The position numbers and the translations under genes were made by a program. Shown here in pieces: positions 26,922-34,883 of a stretch of DNA of 64,000 nucleotides; position 1 is the first letter of the stretch; every line of letters begins with the position of its first letter. The notes beneath the pieces were generated by a model. It was not told where the DNA came from. It did no database searches and saw only the letters and a program-made list of their open reading frames with translations. Source of the DNA: an uncultured Bacteroidales bacterium (GTDB taxonomy: Bacteria; Bacteroidota; Bacteroidia; Bacteroidales; FEN-979); NCBI GenBank assembly GCA_903916595.1, contig CAIWXI010000031.1, forward strand, positions 107,154-171,153. Direction: 5' to 3'.

Positions 26922-26960
26922 TGATTGATTGATTGATTGATTCATTGATTCATTGATTGA
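26922..26960. repeat. GATT/CATT tetramer microsatellite between MbnP- and MbnH-like genes
   Basis: GATTGATTGATTGATTGATTCATTGATTCATTGATTGA. Confidence 0.93.
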
Positions 26961-26971
26961 AGGATTGAATT

Positions 26972-28150
26972 ATGCGTTTTCGCCATTTCGCCATTTCACC
27001 ATTTCACCATTTCGCCATTTCACTTCCATTAATCTTGCTGTTCGCTGCCCTGCCTGGCTGCAAGAAGGATTCACCGGATACGAGTACTTTTAATCCGACG
27101 CCATACGTCATCAGCATACCAAAATATTTTCCGACACAACTGAATATCCCTGCCGATAACCCGATGACTGTTGATGGTGTTGAACTGGGGCGTACTCTTT
27201 TTTATGACGGACGGATTTCGGGCCGTACCGATGCCGATTCGCTCATGAGCTGTTCAACCTGCCATCTGCAGTCCAGATCATTTATCTGCGGAATTGATAA
27301 TCCACGCTTTCCGGGCGGTCATCCCTACGGGCTTGCCGGCATTTTTACACCTCACTTCATGCTGCCGCTGATAAACCTGGCATGGGTCAATAATGGTTTT
27401 CTCTGGGATGGTTCTCTTGCTGCTGGTAATCCCCTAAAGTCGAAACGACAGCTCGAAGATATCTGCTGGTTGGCTATTGTGGCTCCTCATGAAATGGCCG
27501 GAGATACAAACCGCTCAAAAGCCCTCATTCAAACCATCAAGGGATATCCGGAACTATTTGAGAAAGCCTTTGGCAGCAAAACTGTGACCGTGAAGAACAT
27601 GGGCCGGGCCATTGCTCAGTTTGTAAGAACGCTGATCTCGGCTGATTCAAAATTCGACCGTTTTCTGGCAGGCAAAACAGAACTCAATGAAAAGGAACGC
27701 CGGGGGTATGTGCTTTTCATGACCGAAACGGGAGGCGACTGTTTCCATTGTCATGGAGGCGAAGGAAATCCTCTGTTCACTACCAATCTTTTTTACAATA
27801 ACGGGAAGGACAGCGTGTTTAGTGATGCCGGCGACAGGTATGGGGTTACCAATAGCCCTATGGATGTCGGAGCCTATGTGGCGCCCACCCTGCGAAATGT
27901 GGTTTTTACAGCGCCTTATATGCACGACGGGCGGTTTAAAACCCTCGAAGAAGTAATAGATTTTTATAGTTCTGGCGTGGTTTGGTCACCCGCCATCAGC
28001 CCGCTTATGCATCATGTTATAACCCACGGGGTTCAACTTACTCCTTCTCAGAAATCAGACCTTAAAGATTTCATCTTAACTTTGACCGATAGTAATTTTG
28101 TTAAAAATCCTGCATTCGCAAGGCCTGTGATCTTACCGGGCGAAGAATAA
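26972..28150 (+). CDS. Diheme cytochrome c peroxidase / MbnH-like lipoprotein
   Basis: Two CxxCH motifs (CSTCH, CFHCH); LGRTLFYDGRIS; YMHDGRFKTLEEVIDFY; lipobox ALPGC. Confidence 0.93.
   Translation: MRFRHFAISPFHHFAISLPLILLFAALPGCKKDSPDTSTFNPTPYVISIPKYFPTQLNIPADNPMTVDGVELGRTLFYDGRISGRTDADSLMSCSTCHLQSRSFICGIDNPRFPGGHPYGLAGIFTPHFMLPLINLAWVNNGFLWDGSLAAGNPLKSKRQLEDICWLAIVAPHEMAGDTNRSKALIQTIKGYPELFEKAFGSKTVTVKNMGRAIAQFVRTLISADSKFDRFLAGKTELNEKERRGYVLFMTETGGDCFHCHGGEGNPLFTTNLFYNNGKDSVFSDAGDRYGVTNSPMDVGAYVAPTLRNVVFTAPYMHDGRFKTLEEVIDFYSSGVVWSPAISPLMHHVITHGVQLTPSQKSDLKDFILTLTDSNFVKNPAFARPVILPGEE
26979..27023. repeat. TTCRCCAT octamer array inside the 5' end of the peroxidase CDS
   Basis: TTCGCCAT x2, TTCACCAT x2, TTCGCCAT, TTCAC; translated as RHFAISPFHHFAIS. 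Confidence 0.93.
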
Positions 28151-28157
28151 AATACGT

Positions 28158-28973
28158 ATGATAGTAAAACCGAATTGTAAAATTAACCTTGGACTTAATA
28201 TCGTGAGAAAGCGTATTGATGGCTATCATGATATTGAAACTGTGTTCTACCCTGTCGGCATATGCGATTCTATTGAGATCAATCCTTCTGATGATGGCAT
28301 GTTTCATTTCTCATCCTCAGGCTTAAAAATACCGGGCGATCCGGCTACCAACCTATGCGTTCAGGCCTATAACCTGATGAAGGAACATTTCAATGTACCG
28401 CCGGTGACGATCCATCTTCAGAAAAACATACCGATGGGCTCCGGTCTTGGCGGAGGATCTTCCGATGGCGCCTATACCCTGAAAGCCCTGAATGAACTGA
28501 TCAAACCCCGATTGACCAGTGAACACCTCAAGGCCTTTGCTTCCCGCCTGGGTAGCGACTGCACGTTTTTTGTTGATAACAAACCCGCGTTTGCAAAAGG
28601 AAGGGGAGAGCTTCTCTCAACAGTATCTGTTCCACTCCCGGGATTGTACCTGCTCATCGTTATTCCTCAGGTTCATGTAAATACAATTGAAGCGTATTCG
28701 TTGATTCAACCAGCTCGTCCCGTAACTTCAATCAAAGAGACCATCAATCTGCCGGTAAGCCAATGGAAAGGAAGGATGATTAATGATTTTGAAGATGTTG
28801 TTTTTCGTAAATACCCCCTCATAGGTCAGATCAAAGAACAACTTTATGAAAAAGGGGCGGTCTATGCTTCCATGAGCGGCAGCGGCTCAGCGGTTTATGG
28901 CCTTTTCAATGAAACACCTGCGGTTTATGGCCTTTTCCCAGGCTGCTTTGTCTGGATGGCAGATAGCAGATAA
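28158..28973 (+). CDS. ispE: 4-diphosphocytidyl-2-C-methyl-D-erythritol kinase
   Basis: KINLGLNIVRKRIDGYHDIETVFYPV; IPMGSGLGGGSSDGAYTL; SMSGSGSAVYGLF. Confidence 0.96.
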   Translation: MIVKPNCKINLGLNIVRKRIDGYHDIETVFYPVGICDSIEINPSDDGMFHFSSSGLKIPGDPATNLCVQAYNLMKEHFNVPPVTIHLQKNIPMGSGLGGGSSDGAYTLKALNELIKPRLTSEHLKAFASRLGSDCTFFVDNKPAFAKGRGELLSTVSVPLPGLYLLIVIPQVHVNTIEAYSLIQPARPVTSIKETINLPVSQWKGRMINDFEDVVFRKYPLIGQIKEQLYEKGAVYASMSGSGSAVYGLFNETPAVYGLFPGCFVWMADSR

Positions 28974-28987
28974 CAGATGACAGATAA
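28960..28987. repeat. 4 copies of heptamer CAGATAN (one CAGATGA) overlapping ispE stop
   Basis: CAGATAG CAGATAA CAGATGA CAGATAA; ispE TAA = 28971-28973. Confidence 0.9.
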
Positions 28988-28995
28988 ATTTCACC

Positions 28996-29062
28996 ATTTA
29001 TTCACGAATTGTTTATTTCTATGGTGTTCATTACGGCTTCGCCGAACACCATTTCACCATTT
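28996..29062. repeat. 67-nt hairpin repeat element, copy A
   Basis: Identical to the reverse complement of 53235-53301; contains GGTGTT-CATTA-CGGC-TTC-GCCG-AACACC hairpin (29023-29050). Confidence 0.95.
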
Positions 29063-30137
29063 ACTTCGGCGCCAGCCGTAACAGCACAAATGCAATAATC
29101 CCGAAAATTACGTTTGGTATCCATACGGCCAATAAAGGATGCAGATTGCCAAATGTGGCAAATACTGTCGATATCTGCATGAACAGGATATAGAGAAACG
29201 TAAGCGACAAGCCAAGTCCGAGATGGTAGCCAATACCACCCCTGACCTTACGCGACGAGACAGCGACACCGATCAGCGTAAGAATGAGGGTTGCAAATGG
29301 ATCAGATATCCGGGTGTAACCTTTGACTTTATATTTCATGACATCCGGATCGCCCCGGAGTTCTTTTTTTCGGATATGTTCTTTGAGCACAAAGTAATTC
29401 ATGATCTTCACTTCTTCGATATCTTCAGTAAAATCGGCCGGGACCAATGGAAGCAAAGTGTCGAGTTTCGCACCTTTACGAAAACTCTCGGTCAGTTTGC
29501 CCATACTTCTTACATAATAATTCGAAATGATCCAGCGCTGCCGTATAGTGTCCCAGTCAATCCGTTCGGCCTTAAGTTTATAGACCAGTTCCCTGTTCAC
29601 AAATTTCTCGATGGTGAATTTCCATCCGCTGTTGGTCCTGAGATTAAAATTCTCAAGAAAAATAAAGGTTCCGGGGCTGATCTGCCGGTGCACATTCATA
29701 TCGTTGAATTCCTTTGGATCTTTGATGTATTTTTTTTCAAAGGCGAACATTCCCTGGTTGGTATAGGGAATGATGAAATTTGCCAGGACAAACGACAGCA
29801 AAGCGAGGATCATCGCCGACAGGATGTATGGAAACAAAAACCTTCTGAAACTTATCCCGCTGGCCAGAATAGCGACGATCTCAGAATCAGAAGCCATCTT
29901 TGATGTAAAAAAAATAACGGCAATAAACGTAAGGAGGTAACTGAAAAGATTGATGAAATAAGGGATAAAGTTGAAATAGTAGTTGAAAATAATTGCAAAC
30001 AATGGAGGTTTGGTGCGAAGGAAATCGTCAATCCTTTCAGAAATATCAAAGATCACGACAATGAATATCAGCAGGATCAGGGTAAAGAAGAAAGTCCCCA
30101 GGAATTTGCGGATAATATACAGGTCAAGGGTTCGCAT
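29061..30137 (-). CDS. LptF/LptG-family permease (YjgP/YjgQ)
   Basis: MRTLDLYIIRKFLGTFFFTLILLIFIVVIFDISERID start; multi-pass; ATG 30137 overlaps the upstream gene's stop (TGATG). Confidence 0.9.
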   Translation of the reverse strand: MRTLDLYIIRKFLGTFFFTLILLIFIVVIFDISERIDDFLRTKPPLFAIIFNYYFNFIPYFINLFSYLLTFIAVIFFTSKMASDSEIVAILASGISFRRFLFPYILSAMILALLSFVLANFIIPYTNQGMFAFEKKYIKDPKEFNDMNVHRQISPGTFIFLENFNLRTNSGWKFTIEKFVNRELVYKLKAERIDWDTIRQRWIISNYYVRSMGKLTESFRKGAKLDTLLPLVPADFTEDIEEVKIMNYFVLKEHIRKKELRGDPDVMKYKVKGYTRISDPFATLILTLIGVAVSSRKVRGGIGYHLGLGLSLTFLYILFMQISTVFATFGNLHPLLAVWIPNVIFGIIAFVLLRLAPK

Positions 30138-31840
30138 CAGTAAATTTCCATCATTTGATAATTCATATTCCTGGCTGCAGGTATCCAGCCGGTAGAAACA
30201 GAAACCCAAAAGTAATAATTCCCTGGCAGGGAAGGAGTATCGAAGCGAATGCTTGTATCCCTGGTGCTTGTAGTAATGACCATATTAGTAATATCAGTTG
30301 AAGGCACCATCCGGGCAACATAATCATCTTTATAATGCAAATGGTAAACCAGCGATGAGGGCAGCCATTTATTTTCATTGAACCTCACGGTATCCTTGTA
30401 CGGATTAATAATAGTTACCGGCAAAATAATACTTGCATTGGCCGGAAAACGGAGATCCTTGATTTTAAACTTAAGCCCGAGCTTGTAGTGAGATCTGAAA
30501 TTATTCCAATAGCCGTAGTATGTGATGATGTTATTGCTGGTCACAAATGCCTTTCTGCCCGGGAGCCATCGCCAGGGGGCAAAATCAACTACCATGATTT
30601 CCTTACCCTGTATGCTTTGCTCAATATCGCTCCAGTAATAATACTGCGTTCTGTGCCCTGAGTAATCCTCCATGGTATAAGCGGGCTTTCCTGTATAAAA
30701 AATATACTTTGAGGTTCTCTGGTAGGAATTCAAAAAAAGCACAGGTCTGCCGCCTGCCTTTTTCTCAACTTCCTTCGACCATTCCTTCCATCCGTATAAC
30801 TCAGACAGATTCACCAGAGAGCGGGGAAATTTCAGGTAATCAACCATCAGATAAGCTCTGAATGCAAATAAAACTACTATGCTGATGGCAGCGACCGGGA
30901 GAATCCATTTTCTGAGTTTTATTTTTTCTGCGGATGTCCGGTAGGCCATGATCAGAAGCGCCACGAAAGCCGGAACGGTCCAGTTTGGCTCCACCTTTCC
31001 GCGGAAAGTATAGGCCAGAAAAAACATTATTATCCCGATGGCATTGAATTTGAGGCTTTTGTCGAAGATGTCTTTAGGTTTGAACACGATCATGGCCCAA
31101 AAGAACACTATGGCCATAAAAGGTCCATAAATAGCGAACTGACCCACGAAGAATTCACTGAAATACTGAAAGAAGCTGAACTGATCGAAATTCCGCTCCA
31201 TCAGATGGTAGTATATTGTCGGATGATCGTTGTTGAATGACCACAGGATATGGGGAATCATGAAGATGATCCCACTCAGAGCGGCAATATAAAATGAGCG
31301 GCTTTTCAGAAGCCTGAAGTTCGAAATAATGGTAAAGAATATCACCAGTATGCCGTTGTATTTGCTGTAAATCATGGCCGCCATAATCATACCCCAAAGC
31401 ACAGAAAGAATGATGCTGTTGTTATCGAGTAGTTTTTTATAGACCAGGAAATACAGAATTGTAAAAAAGAGCAAAGCAACATCCGGGGCCGCCATAAATC
31501 CGCCTACCTGGGCGATCAGTGTGGAAAACGCCAGGGCCCCGAAGAGGATAGGGTCTTTGACCCCGGCCAGCCGTGAAAGCAGATAAAACGAGAGGGTGTT
31601 GATGATCACAAAGAAAAACCTGACCCCGAATTCATTGTGGAAGAAAGTATAACCTGCCCTGATCAGAATACCAACCATAGGAGGATGCTCATAATACCCC
31701 CAGGCCGGTCGCTGACCATACATCCAGAACAGGGCCTCATCGTCGAACAAGCCAGTAAATGCCGCCTGGATGAAATTGATAATCATCCAGCCGATCAGGA
31801 TATATAGCAGTAATTTTCTTTTATCTGTAGTTTCGTTCAT
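30137..31840 (-). CDS. ArnT/GT39-like membrane glycosyltransferase
   Basis: FTGLFDDEALFWMYGQRPAWGYYEHPPMVGILIRAGYTFF (acidic D-E plus Y-HPP motif), multi-pass. Confidence 0.85.
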   Translation of the reverse strand: MNETTDKRKLLLYILIGWMIINFIQAAFTGLFDDEALFWMYGQRPAWGYYEHPPMVGILIRAGYTFFHNEFGVRFFFVIINTLSFYLLSRLAGVKDPILFGALAFSTLIAQVGGFMAAPDVALLFFTILYFLVYKKLLDNNSIILSVLWGMIMAAMIYSKYNGILVIFFTIISNFRLLKSRSFYIAALSGIIFMIPHILWSFNNDHPTIYYHLMERNFDQFSFFQYFSEFFVGQFAIYGPFMAIVFFWAMIVFKPKDIFDKSLKFNAIGIIMFFLAYTFRGKVEPNWTVPAFVALLIMAYRTSAEKIKLRKWILPVAAISIVVLFAFRAYLMVDYLKFPRSLVNLSELYGWKEWSKEVEKKAGGRPVLFLNSYQRTSKYIFYTGKPAYTMEDYSGHRTQYYYWSDIEQSIQGKEIMVVDFAPWRWLPGRKAFVTSNNIITYYGYWNNFRSHYKLGLKFKIKDLRFPANASIILPVTIINPYKDTVRFNENKWLPSSLVYHLHYKDDYVARMVPSTDITNMVITTSTRDTSIRFDTPSLPGNYYFWVSVSTGWIPAARNMNYQMMEIY

Positions 31841-31888
31841 TTCACCATTTCACCATTTCACCATTTCACCATTTCACCATTTCACCAT
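31841..31888. repeat. 6 perfect copies of octamer ATGGTGAA (minus strand)
   Basis: Exactly fills the gap between tgt stop (31889) and the next ATG (31840). Confidence 0.97.
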
Positions 31889-33043
31889 TTACAATCTCCC
31901 CATTAGCCTAACAACCATCTCCGCTTTCCAAGCCGCGAAATCCCCTTCAAGTATATGTGCCCTTGCTTCCTTCATAAGCCAGATATAAAAGCCCAGATTA
32001 TGCATCGTGGCTATCATGGGGGCAAGCATCTCACCCGAGATAAACAGATGCCTCAGGAATGCCTTTGAATATAATGTATCGGAAAACACATCACCACCGG
32101 CTTCAAGAGGGGAGAAGTCATCCTTCCATTTTTCATTTTTAATATTAATAATACCATCTCTGGTAAAGAGCATGCCGTTGCGGCCGTTCCGGGTTGGGAT
32201 CACACAGTCGAACATGTCGATACCCAGAGCGATACATTCAAGGATATTGGCCGGTGTTCCCACTCCCATAAGATATCTGGGCTTTTCCTGAGGAAGGATG
32301 CCGCAAACCAGGGCGGTTATCGAATACATGATCTTTGCAGGTTCGCCAACCGATAATCCCCCGATGGCATAGCCCGAAGCTTCTTTTGATGCTAAATATT
32401 CGGCTGACTGCATCCTCAGGTCTTCAAACGTACTACCCTGGACAATAGGAAACAAAGCTTGTGAGTAGCCGTGAGGACATTCAGTTTTATCAAAATGTTC
32501 AAGGCAGCGGTCGAGCCATTGATGAGTACGTTTTAAAGATTTCTTCGCATATTCGTACTCGCAGGGCCAAGGAGTACACTCGTCGAAGGCCATGATGATA
32601 TCGGCGCCCAGCGAACGCTGAATGTCGATAGCCGATTCAGGTGTAAAATGATGCCTTGAACCATCGATATGTGACTGGAATATAACTCCCTCGTCGGTGA
32701 TCTTCCTTATGCCTGCCAGGGAATAGATCTGAAACCCGCCGCTGTCGGTCAGAATGGGCCGGTCCCAGCCGTTGAACTTATGCAGTCCGCCTGCATCGGA
32801 GATGATTTTTGTGCCGGGACGAAGATAGAGATGATAGGTGTTGCTGAGCATGATTTCTGCCCCGATCTCATTCTTCAGATCTCTGATATGCAAGGCTTTT
32901 ACTGCTCCGGCTGTGCCTACCGGCATGAAAAAAGGTGTGTGAATTAATCCGTGATCAGTGATCAGTGACCCTGCCCTGGCTGAGCTACCTGGATCGCGAT
33001 GTTCAATTCTGAAGTTCAAACTAAGATGCCTATTTATCGACAA
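31889..33043 (-). CDS. tgt: Queuine tRNA-ribosyltransferase
   Basis: TPFFMPVGTAGAVKAL, LSNTYHLYLRPG, ILTDSGGFQIYSL, GGLSVGEP, PRYLMGVGTP. Confidence 0.97.
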   Translation of the reverse strand: MSINRHLSLNFRIEHRDPGSSARAGSLITDHGLIHTPFFMPVGTAGAVKALHIRDLKNEIGAEIMLSNTYHLYLRPGTKIISDAGGLHKFNGWDRPILTDSGGFQIYSLAGIRKITDEGVIFQSHIDGSRHHFTPESAIDIQRSLGADIIMAFDECTPWPCEYEYAKKSLKRTHQWLDRCLEHFDKTECPHGYSQALFPIVQGSTFEDLRMQSAEYLASKEASGYAIGGLSVGEPAKIMYSITALVCGILPQEKPRYLMGVGTPANILECIALGIDMFDCVIPTRNGRNGMLFTRDGIINIKNEKWKDDFSPLEAGGDVFSDTLYSKAFLRHLFISGEMLAPMIATMHNLGFYIWLMKEARAHILEGDFAAWKAEMVVRLMGRL

Positions 33044-33070
33044 AGGTAGGTTTTTCTGCCGGATTCTGAA

Positions 33071-33078
33071 TATCTTTG
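33071..33078 (+). promoter_or_regulatory. Putative -7 box TATCTTTG for GT2 gene
   Basis: Consensus match 27 nt before ATG 33106. Confidence 0.5.
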
Positions 33079-33105
33079 CCGAAACCTACAGTTAAATCTT
33101 GTTAA

Positions 33106-34239
33106 ATGCTTGACCTGCTTGTAAATATCGATACTGTCCCACTGGTGTTGCTGATCGTTTTTTGCTGTTTCTTTCTGATCCAGATTACCTATTACCTGCT
33201 TATTTTTCTGAGGCTTGCAAGGTATAAAGGAGCTCGTCCGGGCCAGTCGAAAACAGGCGTTTCAGTAGTTATTTGTGCACGTAATGAATATTATAATCTG
33301 AAGGCTAACCTGCCTCTTGTGCTTGATCAGGACTATCCCGAGTTTGAAGTGCTGGTAGTAAACCATGCCTCTGATGACGAGACTTTGAACCTGCTTTCGG
33401 ATTTGCAGCGCGAATATCCGCACTTGAAAAGCATCGAGATACAAAAAGACCTGAATTTTTTCTCAGGCAAAAAATTTCCGCTTTCCATCGGAATCAAATC
33501 GGCCAAATATGACCAGATACTATTAACCGATGCCGACTGCAGACCCTCTTCCAGGAACTGGATCACCGAAATGCAATCAGCATACAGTAAGGGAATTAAA
33601 GTAACTCTCGGGTATAGCCCGTATACTCAAAACAAAGGCCTGCTTAACAAGCTGATCCGTTTCGACACAGCCCATATAGCCGTTCAGTATCTTTCATACG
33701 CTCTGGCGGGTTTACCGTATATGGGGGTTGGCAGGAACCTCTCGTACCATCGCTCGGTGTTTTACGACAACGGGGGTTTTATTCCGCATTACAGGATACG
33801 CTCGGGCGACGACGATCTGTTTATCAACCGGGTTGCAAAAAAAGCCAACACTGCAGTGGTCGTCACGGAAAACAGCTATACCCTGTCGGAACCCAAGAAG
33901 ACCTTCGGCCAATGGATAACCCAGAAAAGACGACACCTTTCTACTTCCATGCATTACCGCTTCAGACATAAGTTTCTGCTTGGGTTGTACTCTTTCAGTC
34001 TTTTGTTTTACTACCTGTTTTTTTTGCTGATGCTTTCGCTCAATTACTCAATATTCCCTGTCCTTGGCTTGTTTGTTATCAGATTGGCTATACAGTATCT
34101 GATCCTCTCCCGCTGCTTTAAACAGTTGCATGAAAAAGATCTTATCCTTTTTATTCCATTACTTGAAATTGTACTTTTACTGCTGAATACTGGCATCGGC
34201 ATCACAAACCTTTTCCGCGAACCGAATAAATGGAAATAG
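33106..34239 (+). CDS. Family 2 glycosyltransferase, membrane-anchored
   Basis: GVSVVICARNEYYNLKANLPLVLDQDYPEFEVLVVNHASDDET; DADCRPSSRNWI; Q-R-R-like QKRRHLSTS. Confidence 0.92.
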   Translation: MLDLLVNIDTVPLVLLIVFCCFFLIQITYYLLIFLRLARYKGARPGQSKTGVSVVICARNEYYNLKANLPLVLDQDYPEFEVLVVNHASDDETLNLLSDLQREYPHLKSIEIQKDLNFFSGKKFPLSIGIKSAKYDQILLTDADCRPSSRNWITEMQSAYSKGIKVTLGYSPYTQNKGLLNKLIRFDTAHIAVQYLSYALAGLPYMGVGRNLSYHRSVFYDNGGFIPHYRIRSGDDDLFINRVAKKANTAVVVTENSYTLSEPKKTFGQWITQKRRHLSTSMHYRFRHKFLLGLYSFSLLFYYLFFLLMLSLNYSIFPVLGLFVIRLAIQYLILSRCFKQLHEKDLILFIPLLEIVLLLLNTGIGITNLFREPNKWK

Positions 34240-34838
34240 TAAACCATCTTACCGAGAAAGGGCAGAGGGATTACCAACTTGTTCAGCTTGCGCGGAATAA
34301 GGGGGATCAGAAAGCATATGCGGAATTGCTTAACAATTACCGCGATTCATTGTATTTCATGATGCTAAAGATGACGAGAAATGCAACAGATGCCGAGGAT
34401 CTTACCATCGAAGCTTTCGGAAAGGCTTTCAGGAATCTGGCCAATTACACTACCGAATATGCTTTCAGCACCTGGCTTTTTAAGATAGGCGCTAATAACT
34501 GTATAGATTTTCTCAGGAAAAACAAGAGGTTGGAATTTACAGGTTACGAGTGGGGAGACGAGGAGGATTCGATGGATATAAAATCGGTGATACCTGCCGA
34601 CACTCTTGATCCGGAGGAACATGTGATTGCCAAACAAAAGGTGAAACTCATGCGCGAGGTGGTTGAAAAACTCAAGCCTCACTACAGGCATATGATAGAA
34701 TTGAGGTATTTCCAGGAATGGTCGTATGAGGAGATCGCATCGAACCTTGACCTTCCTCTCGGCACTGTAAAAGCCCAGCTTTTCAGAGCCCGGGAGCTTC
34801 TTTATCAGATACTGAAAGGGGCGGAGGACAAGATATAG
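34230..34838 (+). CDS. ECF-type RNA polymerase sigma factor
   Basis: ATDAEDLTIEAFGKAFRNL; LRYFQEWSYEEIASNLDLPLGTVKAQLFRARELL. Confidence 0.95.
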   Translation: MEIVNHLTEKGQRDYQLVQLARNKGDQKAYAELLNNYRDSLYFMMLKMTRNATDAEDLTIEAFGKAFRNLANYTTEYAFSTWLFKIGANNCIDFLRKNKRLEFTGYEWGDEEDSMDIKSVIPADTLDPEEHVIAKQKVKLMREVVEKLKPHYRHMIELRYFQEWSYEEIASNLDLPLGTVKAQLFRARELLYQILKGAEDKI

Positions 34839-34846
34839 GAATGAAT

Positions 34847-34870
34847 TTCACCATTTCGCCATTTCACCAT
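34847..34870. repeat. 3 copies of TTCRCCAT octamer upstream of hutU
   Basis: TTCACCAT TTCGCCAT TTCACCAT. Confidence 0.93.
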
Positions 34871-34883
34871 TTAACATTCGATT

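Noticed and set aside
29139-29903. 254-aa plus-strand ORF opposite lptF/G-like gene
   Set aside because: Shadow ORF of a conserved membrane permease gene.
32949-32968. GTGATCA tandem (2-3 copies) inside tgt
   Set aside because: Encodes the normal SLITDHGLI segment of Tgt; most likely coincidental in coding sequence rather than an inserted repeat.
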